From Notoacmeibacter sp. MSK16QG-6 (GTDB lineage Bacteria > Pseudomonadota > Alphaproteobacteria > Rhizobiales > Rhizobiaceae): DNA of 64,000 nt. The stretch spans positions 434,001 through 498,000 of the forward strand of contig NZ_JAMYXM010000001.1 in the NCBI RefSeq assembly GCF_024158145.1, given 5' to 3'. A model generated the notes under the pieces. It was not told the origin of the DNA. It worked only from the letters and a program-made list of their open reading frames with translations, and did not search any database. Both the position numbers and the translations under genes were made by a program. This document shows positions 57,511 through 64,000 of the stretch, piece after piece (within the stretch, counting starts at the first letter, position 1; every line of letters starts with the position of its first letter).

Positions 57511-58371
57511 TTGGCCAATTTTCTTAAATCACTTGTTCCCGCTCGCTTTCGCTCGGAAAAGACCGTCATTCCCGTCGTTCGACTGCAGGGCGCGATTTCA
57601 GCAGCAGCCGGATCGCCGCTTCGTCAGGGACTTTCCTTCGCCACGGCCGCCCCACTTCTTCATAGAGCATTCTCGATCAAGAGCGCGCCGGCTGTCGCCA
57701 TCGCCATCAACTCACCAGGGGGCTCCCCGGTCCAATCGCGGCAGATCTTTCAGCGGATCAGAGCGCTCGCCGAAGAGAAGGAAAAGGCGGTCTTCGTATT
57801 CTGCGAAGATGTGGCAGCGTCCGGTGGTTATATGATCGCCATTGCCGGCGACGAAATCTATGCCGACCCCAGTTCGATCGTCGGCTCCATCGGCGTTCTC
57901 TATGCCGGATTCGGCTTTACTGAAGCCATTGAAAAGCTTGGCATCGAAAGGCGGGTTTACACGGCGGGCGAAAACAAGGCGACACTCGATCCGTTCCAGC
58001 CGATCAAAGAGGACGACGTCGAGCGGCTGAAGTCGTTGCAACTCGAAATCCACGACGTTTTCAAGGATATGGTCAGAGAGCGGCGGGCGGGTAAGCTTTC
58101 CGACGATCCGGAGCTTTTTACCGGCGCTTTCTGGACCGGTCAGGGTGCTTTGTCGCGCGGCCTCATCGACGGTCTCGGCGATGTCCGCTCCGTCCTGCGT
58201 GAAAAATACGGTGACAAGGTTCGCCTCAAGCCGATTGCCCCCTCCGGTGGTTTGCTAGGCCGGCGAATTTCCCCCTTTCGGAACGATCTTGCCGAGGCCG
58301 GCGCGGGCGTTGCAGGCGGATTGGTCCAAACAATTGAAGAACGGCTGATATGGCAGCGATTCGGACTTTGA
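57511..58371 (+). CDS. sppA: S49-family signal peptide peptidase (SppA/SohB-like)
   Basis: 286 aa from TTG 57511 (GGAG five bases upstream); homologues start here (ANFLKSLVPARFR). An ATG at 57478 with no ribosome site is an alternative. The catalytic Ser lies in DVAASGGYMIAIAGDEIYA and the Lys in GENKATLDPFQP, a Ser-Lys dyad. AIAINSPGGSPVQS is the N-terminal signature. A single-domain, possibly membrane-associated enzyme that cleaves signal peptides. The hydrophobic anchor is weak. Confidence 0.92.
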   Translation: MANFLKSLVPARFRSEKTVIPVVRLQGAISAAAGSPLRQGLSFATAAPLLHRAFSIKSAPAVAIAINSPGGSPVQSRQIFQRIRALAEEKEKAVFVFCEDVAASGGYMIAIAGDEIYADPSSIVGSIGVLYAGFGFTEAIEKLGIERRVYTAGENKATLDPFQPIKEDDVERLKSLQLEIHDVFKDMVRERRAGKLSDDPELFTGAFWTGQGALSRGLIDGLGDVRSVLREKYGDKVRLKPIAPSGGLLGRRISPFRNDLAEAGAGVAGGLVQTIEERLIWQRFGL

Positions 58372-58428
58372 TTTCGTCGCGATCCGACCGTAAGATAGGA
58401 CCATGACCCAATTTGCGGGAGATGTGGG

Positions 58429-58608
58429 ATGCCGCAACTCATTATAGCTGCCTTGGCAGGTGTTGCAGCCGCTGCCGCCTATCGCATGTATCAAACCGAG
58501 AGCGAGCGGGTGAACCGTACTGTCCGCGAAGCGGAAGACGAGACGGAAACGCCGCGCGGCACTTTGGTGCGTGATCCCGAAACAGGCGAGTATCGTCTGA
58601 AACAGTGA
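58429..58608 (+). CDS. Small hypothetical protein, 59 aa, N-terminal membrane helix
   Basis: ATG 58429-58431 with GGGAGA upstream, stop TGA at 58606. MPQLIIAALAGVAAAAAYRM is a hydrophobic N-terminal segment; the rest is charged (ESERVNRTVREAEDETE) and ends YRLKQ. The stop overlaps the GTG start of ispE (GTGA), so the two are translationally coupled. No family is recognised. It follows the S49 peptidase by 57 bp and looks like a real gene on spacing and coding bias. Confidence 0.7.
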   Translation: MPQLIIAALAGVAAAAAYRMYQTESERVNRTVREAEDETETPRGTLVRDPETGEYRLKQ

Positions 58609-59528
58609 TTTTGCGCGATACTGCGGAAACCGTAGCCAACACAGAAACCGTCAGCGTTTTCGCGCCGGCTAAAGTCAATCTGGCGTTACATGTGACAGGC
58701 CGACGAGAAGACGGCTATCACACACTTGAAACGCTGGCGGTGTTCGTATCCGCCGGCGATCGTCTCACAGCATCGCTCGCGACGGCCGATCGCTACGAGA
58801 TCGTTGGCCCCAATAGCGGAAGCCTACCAACCCATAACGACAATCTGGAGCTGAAGGCGCGCGATCTGTTGCGCGCGGAATTTGGCACGCCGAATTGTCC
58901 GCCCGTCGCGATTCGCCTGGAAAAGCATTTGCCCGTGGCGGCCGGTGTTGGAGGCGGCTCGGCGGACGCGGCTGCGACGCTTCTGGCGCTTTGCCGTCTA
59001 TGGGAACTTCCGTTGACCACCAATAGTCCGGAATTGATCCGGCTGGCACTTTCTCTAGGCGCAGACGTTCCGATGTGTCTTGCCTCGTCCACGCTTGTGG
59101 CCTCGGGCGTCGGTGAAGGCCTCAAGCTGATCGATAACTGGCCGACATTGGCGATGGTGCTGGTGAATACTGGAGAAAAGGTTGCGACGGCCGCGGTGTT
59201 CAGCGAGTTGGAGGATCATCATAACCCGTCTCTCGCCGCGCTGCCGACAACACCGGATTTGGAGACCCTCGTCTCCTTCCTTCGATCGACCCGGAACGAT
59301 TTGCAGCCACCGGCCATGGCGATTGCCCCTTCCATATCCGATGCGCTGACGGCGTTGGACCAGGAGCGTCCGCTTTTCATGAGGATGACCGGTTCCGGCG
59401 CGACCTGCTTCGGGATTTTCAGGTCGCTGTCGGATGCCAACAACGCCGCGAAGAGCATTCGCGGTCGTCAGCCCGGCTGGTACGTCGAGGCGGTGCACAC
59501 CGTTGAGAGCAGAGAAGAAGCGACATGA
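58605..59528 (+). CDS. ispE: 4-diphosphocytidyl-2-C-methyl-D-erythritol kinase
   Basis: Phosphorylates CDP-ME in the MEP isoprenoid pathway. 307 aa; GHMP-kinase fold: FAPAKVNLALHVTGRREDGYH, the Mg-ATP loop LPVAAGVGGGSADAAATLL, LSLGADVPMCLAS and MRMTGSGATCFGIF near the C-terminus. The start is a GTG at 58605 inside the stop of the 59-aa gene. moaB overlaps its stop by four bases (ATGA). Confidence 0.96.
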   Translation: MILRDTAETVANTETVSVFAPAKVNLALHVTGRREDGYHTLETLAVFVSAGDRLTASLATADRYEIVGPNSGSLPTHNDNLELKARDLLRAEFGTPNCPPVAIRLEKHLPVAAGVGGGSADAAATLLALCRLWELPLTTNSPELIRLALSLGADVPMCLASSTLVASGVGEGLKLIDNWPTLAMVLVNTGEKVATAAVFSELEDHHNPSLAALPTTPDLETLVSFLRSTRNDLQPPAMAIAPSISDALTALDQERPLFMRMTGSGATCFGIFRSLSDANNAAKSIRGRQPGWYVEAVHTVESREEAT

Positions 59529-60091
59529 GCCATAACCGTATCGACGAAAACCGCGCCTTTATCGCCGTTGGTTTCGGTGTCATCACCGTCTCCGACACGC
59601 GGACATTGGAGGAGGATCGATCCGGCGACGTGCTTGCCAGCCGCATCGCCGGAGCCGGCCACGAATTGCGCGTCCGCGATATTGTCCGCGACGAGATTGG
59701 CGCCATTCAGACACTGGTGCGTGAATGGAGCCGCCGGGACGATATCGACGCCATCATACTCACAGGTGGGACAGGTTTTACCGGGCGCGACGTAACGCCG
59801 GATGCGATCGAACCGCTCTATGACAAAGCGATGGACGGATTCTCGGCCATCTTTCACCGCATCTCTTTTGAAAAAATCGGAACGTCGACCATTCAGTCGC
59901 GAGCCAGCGCCGGTCTCATCAACCAAACCTTCGTTTTTTCCATTCCCGGCTCAACGGGGGCATGCAAGGACGCCTGGGACGGCATCTTTCAGCCGCAGTT
60001 CGACTATCGGCATATGCCCTGCAATTTTGTGGAAATCATGCCGCGCCTTGACGAGCATTTAAAACGCGGCGGCGGCGCCAAAAGCCTCTGA
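59525..60091 (+). CDS. moaB: Molybdenum cofactor biosynthesis protein MoaB/MogA-like
   Basis: 188 aa. Molybdopterin-binding fold: FGVITVSDTRTLEEDRSGDVL, DAIILTGGTGFTGRDVTPDAIEPLYDK and the FSIPGSTGACKDAWDGIFQPQ C-terminal part. Adenylylates molybdopterin or binds it in Moco synthesis. MoaB and MogA are hard to separate by sequence; MoaB is the safer choice here. Co-translated with ispE. Confidence 0.92.
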   Translation: MSHNRIDENRAFIAVGFGVITVSDTRTLEEDRSGDVLASRIAGAGHELRVRDIVRDEIGAIQTLVREWSRRDDIDAIILTGGTGFTGRDVTPDAIEPLYDKAMDGFSAIFHRISFEKIGTSTIQSRASAGLINQTFVFSIPGSTGACKDAWDGIFQPQFDYRHMPCNFVEIMPRLDEHLKRGGGAKSL

Positions 60092-60104
60092 CGAAACTTC
60101 GGCG

Positions 60105-60614
60105 TCAGCGCATTCTTGCCGTTGCCGGGTGCAACTCAACGTCGAGAGGCCGTGTCGCAAGGCCGGTTCCTACGCTTTCGAGAGAACGATGCGGTTTGCA
60201 GAGCGCAAGCGCCTGTCGCTTTGTGATCAGGAGACCGTAATAAAGCGCCCCGTTGCGTCTTAGACGGCGCAGAAAAGGCGGGCGCGACGCCTTTGACAGA
60301 CGGAAGCGCGCAGCCTTCGTGCTTGCGGCCATATGTTCGCCCAATCCCTCGCGCCAGAATCCGGTTGGACGACTGCCCGGTTCCAGAAGAAGGAGCCACT
60401 CGGCTTTCGCGCGGCGTATGGCGGCAAGCGTGTCGCCGCCGGCCAAAAAGATGCATCCCGTCATCTCAGCCACCTTGCGGGTGTGATCTGTCGAGCCGGT
60501 ATCACAGACGATCACCTCTCTAACCGTGCCGTCGACAGCCGCGGACACGAGAGACGCGAGGGTGCGCGCCAGCGCTTCCTCGTCATTGTGCGTTTCCAAA
60601 ATAACCGTGAGCAT
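60105..60614 (-). CDS. Small family 2-type glycosyltransferase-like protein
   Basis: 169 aa from ATG 60614 (GAGG six bases upstream; 60620 is the alternative). The N-terminus LTVILETHNDEEALARTLASL and VREVIVCDTGSTDHTRKVAE carry the nucleotide-sugar-binding Rossmann-like start of GT2 enzymes with the Asp of CDTGSTD. It is truncated compared with full GT2 domains, so it may be a degenerate or specialised version. It converges on moaB, and its start region is 69 bp from the first LexA-type box, so it might share that control. Confidence 0.65.
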   Translation of the reverse strand: MLTVILETHNDEEALARTLASLVSAAVDGTVREVIVCDTGSTDHTRKVAEMTGCIFLAGGDTLAAIRRAKAEWLLLLEPGSRPTGFWREGLGEHMAASTKAARFRLSKASRPPFLRRLRRNGALYYGLLITKRQALALCKPHRSLESVGTGLATRPLDVELHPATARMR

Positions 60615-60683
60615 ACCCATCCTCTACCAATGCCGAGGAGAAGCGCAAGAGCGCAAAGGCGTCTAAGCGCCAAGCAGAGTTTT

Positions 60684-60698
60684 GTTCTTGCTATGTTC
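60684..60698 (+). promoter_or_regulatory. LexA-type box 1 (GTTC-N7-GTTC)
   Basis: GTTC at 60684-60687, seven bases, GTTC at 60695-60698. This is the alphaproteobacterial LexA consensus. It lies 52 bp before the radical SAM start and 69 bp before the start of the divergent glycosyltransferase-like gene. Its AT-rich setting suits a core promoter region. Confidence 0.75.
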
Positions 60699-60725
60699 TA
60701 AATATCTGCTAGGACTAATTTCGCA

Positions 60726-60740
60726 GAACAGTTAGCGAAC
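60726..60740 (-). promoter_or_regulatory. LexA-type box 2 (GAAC-N7-GAAC)
   Basis: GAAC at 60726-60729, seven bases, GAAC at 60737-60740, i.e. the same box on the minus strand. It ends immediately before GGAG, the ribosome site of the radical SAM gene. Centre-to-centre distance to box 1 is 42 bp, about four helical turns, suitable for cooperative repressor binding. Confidence 0.72.
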
Positions 60741-60750
60741 GGAGATTCGC

Positions 60751-61905
60751 ATGGAGCAGATTGAACGGGCAGACCGAGCCGCATTTGGTATCGGGCGAGC
60801 TGCGCTCGCTAATAGTATTGTCGATGGCGCGGGCCTTCGGATCGATCATTCGCGCAGACGCGGGCGGGGAACCGCGCTCAATACGACCGGCCGGTTTGAG
60901 CCCCTGACACGCGAAGGATTCGACGATGGCTGGCAGTCGATCGAGGAACTGCCTCCCTTCAGAACCGATGTGCAGGTGGAGAAGCCCAAGAAGATTATTG
61001 CACGCAATAGTTCGCCAGACATCGCCTTTGACAGGTCGGTCAATCCCTATCGGGGATGCGAGCATGGTTGCGTTTATTGCTTTGCGCGTCCGACACACGC
61101 CTATATGGGCCTGTCACCGGGCCTGGAGTTCGAAAGCCGACTCTTTGCCAAACCGGACGCAGCGCGTCTGCTGGCGGCCGAACTGGCGGCCAAGAACTAT
61201 GAGCCCCGGACCATCGCTATCGGGACCAATACCGACCCCTATCAGCCCATCGAAAAGGATTGGCGCATCATGCGCCATGTCCTCGAAGTGCTGGAAGCCG
61301 CCAATCATCCGGTCGGCATCGTGACGAAAAACGCCATGGTCGTGCGAGACATCGATATCCTTTCGCGTATGGCTGAAAAAGGCTTGGCCAAAGTCGCCAT
61401 TTCCGTCACGACGCTGGATCGAAAAGTCGCCCGTTCGATGGAGCCTCGCGCATCGACGCCGACAAAGCGGCTGGAAGCGATACGCGCCTTATCCGATGCG
61501 GGCATTCCAACCTCGGTCATCGCCGCCCCTGTGGTGCCTGGGCTGACCGATCACGAGATCGAACGGATTCTCGACGCCGGCGCGGCTGCGGGGGCGAAGG
61601 AGGCGAGTTACATCATTCTGCGGCTTCCGCTCGAAGTTGCGCCGATTTTCAAGGATTGGCTGCTGCGTGAATACCCTGATCGTTACCGGCATGTTCTTTC
61701 GCTTATTCGTTCCATGCGTGGCGGGCGCGATTACGACGCCGAGTGGGGCAAGCGAATGAAAGGTTCTGGCCCTTACGCCTGGCAGATCGGACGCCGCTTC
61801 GAGATGGCCGCCCGCCGGCTTGGGCTGAATACGGAAAAGAAAGTGCTGCGGACCGATCTGTTCCAAGCGCCGCCGCTGGAGAACGAGCAACTGATGCTGC
61901 TTTGA
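60751..61905 (+). CDS. PA0069/SplB-like radical SAM protein, putatively SOS-controlled
   Basis: 384 aa. The radical SAM cluster motif CEHGCVYC lies in NPYRGCEHGCVYCFARPTHA (C-x3-C-x2-C), followed by IAIGTNTDPYQPIEKD and VGIVTKNAMVVRDIDIL. The C-terminal part has RLPLEVAPIFKDWL and PYAWQIGRRFEMAARRLGL. It belongs to the COG1533 group, related to spore photoproduct lyase, but the true substrate is unknown. Two LexA-type boxes stand directly in front, implying induction by DNA damage, which fits a repair role (inference). Confidence 0.9.
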   Translation: MEQIERADRAAFGIGRAALANSIVDGAGLRIDHSRRRGRGTALNTTGRFEPLTREGFDDGWQSIEELPPFRTDVQVEKPKKIIARNSSPDIAFDRSVNPYRGCEHGCVYCFARPTHAYMGLSPGLEFESRLFAKPDAARLLAAELAAKNYEPRTIAIGTNTDPYQPIEKDWRIMRHVLEVLEAANHPVGIVTKNAMVVRDIDILSRMAEKGLAKVAISVTTLDRKVARSMEPRASTPTKRLEAIRALSDAGIPTSVIAAPVVPGLTDHEIERILDAGAAAGAKEASYIILRLPLEVAPIFKDWLLREYPDRYRHVLSLIRSMRGGRDYDAEWGKRMKGSGPYAWQIGRRFEMAARRLGLNTEKKVLRTDLFQAPPLENEQLMLL

Positions 61906-61993
61906 ACGAAGTATTCAACAGGCGTTGCGATGGCCTCCCCTCGTCGTCGCCCGCCTCTCTGGCGGTTCCCCGAATCACCCGCCGGAGCGCCCG

Positions 61994-62024
61994 GTCCCGC
62001 CTTGCCGCCCTTTTCAGGCGGGAC
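61994..62024. repeat. Inverted repeat downstream of the radical SAM gene
   Basis: GTCCCGCCT (61994-62002) and AGGCGGGAC (62016-62024), a 9-bp perfect stem with a 13-base loop. No T-run follows (TTGC), so classical termination is uncertain. It is 88 bp after the radical SAM stop. Confidence 0.5.
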
Positions 62025-62029
62025 TTGCA

Positions 62030-62088
62030 GAGAATCGGGACCGGTGCGATGGTCGCCCGCCTAATGCCTCGTCCGCGTCCCGATTCTC
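62030..62088. repeat. 12-bp perfect inverted repeat around the rnhB start with GANTC sites
   Basis: GAGAATCGGGAC at 62030-62041 pairs exactly with GTCCCGATTCTC at 62077-62088; the spacer is 35 bp and includes the rnhB ATG at 62049 and a second ATG at 62064. Each arm contains a GANTC site (GAATC 62032-62036, GATTC 62082-62086), which CcrM would methylate. It could be a regulator-binding site or an mRNA hairpin hiding the ribosome site. Confidence 0.55.
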
Positions 62089-62759
62089 AAACGGCGGTTC
62101 TGCCGCTTACGATGCCGCGATCCTCTCCGGATTTTGGCACGGAAAAAGCGTGTTATCGCAGTGGCGCGCGGCTCGTTTCAGGTGTCGACGAAGCTGGCAG
62201 AGGGCCGCTGGCCGGCCCTGTTGTCGCCGCCTCCGTTATTCTCGACCCAAAGCATGTTCCCCCAGGGTTGAACGACTCCAAGAAGTTGACGGCTGTTCAA
62301 CGCGAAGCGCTCTATACGCTGATCATGGACAGTGCCGTTTCCGTTTCCGTCTGCGCGATGGGGGCGGAGACGATCGACCGTATAAACATCCTGCAAGCAA
62401 GCCTGACGGCCATGCGCCGGGCGATTGCCGGCCATATCACGACGCCGTGCGTCGCCCTGATCGACGGTGACAAGCATCCGCCGAAAGCCCCTTGCGAAAC
62501 GCGGATCATGATCAAGGGCGATCAGCGAAGCCTTTCCATTGCCGCCGCGTCGATTATCGCGAAGGTAACGCGGGACCGTATGCTGGCGCGATGCTGCGAG
62601 CGCTTTCCCGACTACGGCTTCTCGCAGCATGCGGGCTACGGTACAGCGGTTCATCGTGACGCCATCACGGTACACGGTCCCGTACGACGTCTACACCGGT
62701 TGAGTTTTGGAATGCTCCGCTCGACCCGGTCTGAGGCCATCTCCAGCGGCGAACTCTAG
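62049..62759 (+). CDS. rnhB: Ribonuclease HII
   Basis: 236 aa from ATG 62049; ATG 62064 and 62112 are possible. Cleaves single ribonucleotides or RNA-DNA hybrids. Catalytic acidic residues: GVDEAGRGPLAGPVVAA (Asp-Glu), ALIDGDKHP and the Asp in IAKVTRDRML; also GLNDSKKLTA and YGFSQHAGYGTAVHRDAI. The N-terminal 60 residues are poorly conserved, which makes the start uncertain. Confidence 0.95.
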   Translation: MVARLMPRPRPDSQTAVLPLTMPRSSPDFGTEKACYRSGARLVSGVDEAGRGPLAGPVVAASVILDPKHVPPGLNDSKKLTAVQREALYTLIMDSAVSVSVCAMGAETIDRINILQASLTAMRRAIAGHITTPCVALIDGDKHPPKAPCETRIMIKGDQRSLSIAAASIIAKVTRDRMLARCCERFPDYGFSQHAGYGTAVHRDAITVHGPVRRLHRLSFGMLRSTRSEAISSGEL

Positions 62760-62772
62760 CCACCAGACAAAA

Positions 62773-62794
62773 AAGGCGCCCATATGGACGCCTT
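62773..62794. terminator. Bidirectional terminator between rnhB and the atp genes
   Basis: AAGGCGCCCATATGGACGCCTT: stem AAGGCG/CGCCTT plus inner CCAT/ATGG around one mismatch. Minus strand continues TTTTTTGTC, a classic T-run, terminating the atp transcript; the plus strand continues CTTTAAAA. Confidence 0.85.
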
Positions 62795-62822
62795 CTTTAA
62801 AATCTCATGTCCGGCAAACGTT

Positions 62823-63314
62823 TTAGTGAAGCTTGGTGCGGATCGTCGACAGGCTCTCATCGATAATCTGCTGCTGCTTCTCCGGTCCAACGGAATCCGA
62901 AATCACGCGCCGCGCTGCGGCAGTAGCGATTTCAATCGCCCGGTTGCGGACGGCGCTGATCGCGTCGGTTTCGGCCTGTGCGATCTTCTGCTCGGCACTT
63001 GCGGTGCGACGCTCCAGATATTCCTGCGACTTCTCCGCAGCTTCTTTGCGGATCGATTCGGCCTCACGCTTGGCGGAAGCGACGATCTGCTCGGCCTCTT
63101 CCTCGGCCTCACGGCGCTTGCGCTGCAATTCGGCCAGCACGCCCTGAGCCTCTTCACGCAATTCTCGCGCTTCGTCGAGTTCGTTGCGAATACGCTCGGC
63201 CCGACCGTCGAGAACTTTAGCCAGCGTCTTGTGCACGCCGAGATAACCAAGCAGCGCCAGAAACATGATCAGCGCGGCGAAAACCCACCATGTGGCTTGC
63301 GTGGTCGCATCCAT
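62823..63314 (-). CDS. atpF: F-type ATP synthase subunit b
   Basis: 163 aa. N-terminal transmembrane helix (TWWVFAALIMFLALLGYL), then a long charged amphipathic helix (about 35-135; RAERIRNELDEARELREEA, RREAEEEAEQIV) that forms the peripheral stalk, and a C-terminal IATAAARRVISDSVGPE that binds F1. Its ATG sits on the last base of the b' gene, so they are coupled. Confidence 0.96.
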   Translation of the reverse strand: MDATTQATWWVFAALIMFLALLGYLGVHKTLAKVLDGRAERIRNELDEARELREEAQGVLAELQRKRREAEEEAEQIVASAKREAESIRKEAAEKSQEYLERRTASAEQKIAQAETDAISAVRNRAIEIATAAARRVISDSVGPEKQQQIIDESLSTIRTKLH

Positions 63315-63910
63315 CAGACGGTCTCCTCTTTGCGCACATTTTCAACAGCGTTGGCGACCTTGGCCTCATCGGCAGAACCAAGGATAGCGCCAACGATTGC
63401 AGTGGCCGTCTCTCTGGCGATCTCGCCAACATCCTGCATGGCTTCCGCGCGAATGGCCGCGATGCGGGTTTCCGCTTCCGCCAGCTTGGCATCGAGTTCC
63501 TGTTCGACACGCGCTCTTTCGGAATCGGCTTCCGCCTTGGCTTTCTCCTGCGCATCGTTGGAGAGTTTATTTGCCTTGGCGCGGGCCTCAGCCAGTTCCT
63601 GCTCGTAGGCAGCGGTGGCCTCATTGGCCTCTTCGCGCATACGAGCCGCCTGGTCGAGATCCTGAGCGATTCGGTCGCGCCGGGTTTCCAGGGTACCGGC
63701 AATGCGCGGCAGAATAACGCTTTTGAGGATCAGGTAGAAAAGCCCGAACGTAATTGCCAGCCAGAGAAGCTGCGACGGGTAATAAGTCGGATCGAAAGGC
63801 GGAAAGACATCGGAATGACCGCCATCATGGCCGACTTCCGAGTGTGTTTCGGCTTCCGTCACCGCATGGCTTTCGCCGTCTGACTGCGCAAAGGCCGGTG
63901 TTACGAACAT
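63314..63910 (-). CDS. atpG: F-type ATP synthase subunit b'
   Basis: 198 aa. Has an extended, His/Asp/Glu-rich N-terminal region of about 45 residues (including [12 protein letters not shown]), then a transmembrane helix ([19 protein letters not shown]) and a long coiled-coil stalk helix. Separate b and b' genes are typical of alphaproteobacteria and phototrophs. Starts at ATG 63910 with GGAG upstream. atpB and atpE are presumably further right. Confidence 0.93.
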   Translation of the reverse strand: MFVTPAFAQSDGESHAVTEAETHSEVGHDGGHSDVFPPFDPTYYPSQLLWLAITFGLFYLILKSVILPRIAGTLETRRDRIAQDLDQAARMREEANEATAAYEQELAEARAKANKLSNDAQEKAKAEADSERARVEQELDAKLAEAETRIAAIRAEAMQDVGEIARETATAIVGAILGSADEAKVANAVENVRKEETV

Positions 63911-63977
63911 TGCTCCATCCCGTCCTGTTGGGAGGTCTCAGATGATCCGCAGGGCTGCGGACCGGAGGGCGCCTGGC

Positions 63978-64000
63978 CGTATGGCCGCTTAGGCCATACG
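63978..64000. repeat. Inverted repeat at the right edge
   Basis: CGTATGGCC (63978-63986) and GGCCATACG (63992-64000), a perfect 9-bp stem with a 5-base loop. A second small hairpin, CCGCAG-GG-CTGCGG, lies at 63947-63960. Both are in the gap upstream of the b' gene, possibly an intercistronic structure of the atp operon. The 90-bp region 63911-64000 holds no clear gene. Confidence 0.55.

Noticed and set aside
60088-60108. CTGACG/CGTCAG inverted repeat between moaB and the glycosyltransferase-like gene
   Set aside because: Only six base pairs and no T-run on either side; it overlaps both stop codons and could be chance.

Overview
The window looks like chromosomal core sequence from an alphaproteobacterium of the order Hyphomicrobiales (Rhizobiales). 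The evidence is a CcrM-type GANTC methyltransferase, separate F-type ATP synthase b and b' subunits, an alphaproteobacterial caa3/aa3 oxidase cluster next to ialB, tldD, ispH, thrB and rnhA, a TTAA-N7-TTAA CtrA-type site and GTTC-N7-GTTC LexA-type sites. The species cannot be named from the sequence alone. There is no sign of a prophage, insertion sequence, CRISPR array, tRNA or rRNA. Nearly every base is in a recognisable gene.

Layout from left to right. 1-6.9 kb: the N-terminal part of pyruvate phosphate dikinase, a DsbA-like lipoprotein, a DciA/DUF721 protein, mutY, two HAD phosphatases and ccrM. 7-14.3 kb: small unknowns, thrC, an M16 peptidase, an acetyltransferase and a large membrane EAL (cyclic-di-GMP) protein. 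14.3-25 kb: yqgE, a DsbD-N-like periplasmic protein, a peroxiredoxin, then the minus-strand block ctaC-ctaD-ctaB-(52-aa CoxF-like)-ctaG-ctaE, SURF1, ispH-thrB-rnhA. 25-38 kb: ialB, tldD, a sirtuin, then a long minus-strand run (dnaJ-like, fabI, phosphatase, aroC, PNPOx-like, a secreted FG-GAP-like protein, HDAC-like, xseB, tlyA, an rRNA methyltransferase) and pdxH. 38-49 kb: an acyl-CoA dehydrogenase/enoyl-CoA hydratase pair, a GH25 lysozyme-like protein, purD, ubiA-type prenyltransferase, a DUF6101-like protein, a FAD-linked oxidase, tsaC and a secreted acidic protein behind a CtrA-type site. 49-64 kb: glyQ-VOC-glyS, a TPR protein, ispB, DUF2007, an N6-adenine methyltransferase, an S49 peptidase, a 59-aa protein, ispE, moaB, a small glycosyltransferase, a radical SAM protein, rnhB, and the b and b' genes of ATP synthase.

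Functional links: the cox block supplies three oxidase subunits plus heme O synthase, copper delivery (CtaG) and SURF1 assembly. ispH, ispE, ispB and the UbiA-type enzyme span isoprenoid and ubiquinone synthesis. thrB and thrC finish threonine synthesis. mutY, two RNases H and the putatively SOS-controlled radical SAM gene are nucleic-acid maintenance functions.

The most interesting signals are (i) two LexA-type boxes 42 bp apart directly in front of the SplB-like radical SAM gene at 60.7 kb; (ii) two palindromic repeat elements inserted in frame inside glyS; (iii) a CtrA-type site made of an exact 11-bp tandem repeat at 48.3 kb; (iv) strong inverted repeats at the rnhB start, carrying paired GANTC sites, and in the glyS leader; and (v) apparent absences of smc, dxs and a DUF983 gene from otherwise conserved neighbourhoods. 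I did not find a clearly new multi-gene system. Item (i) is the best lead.
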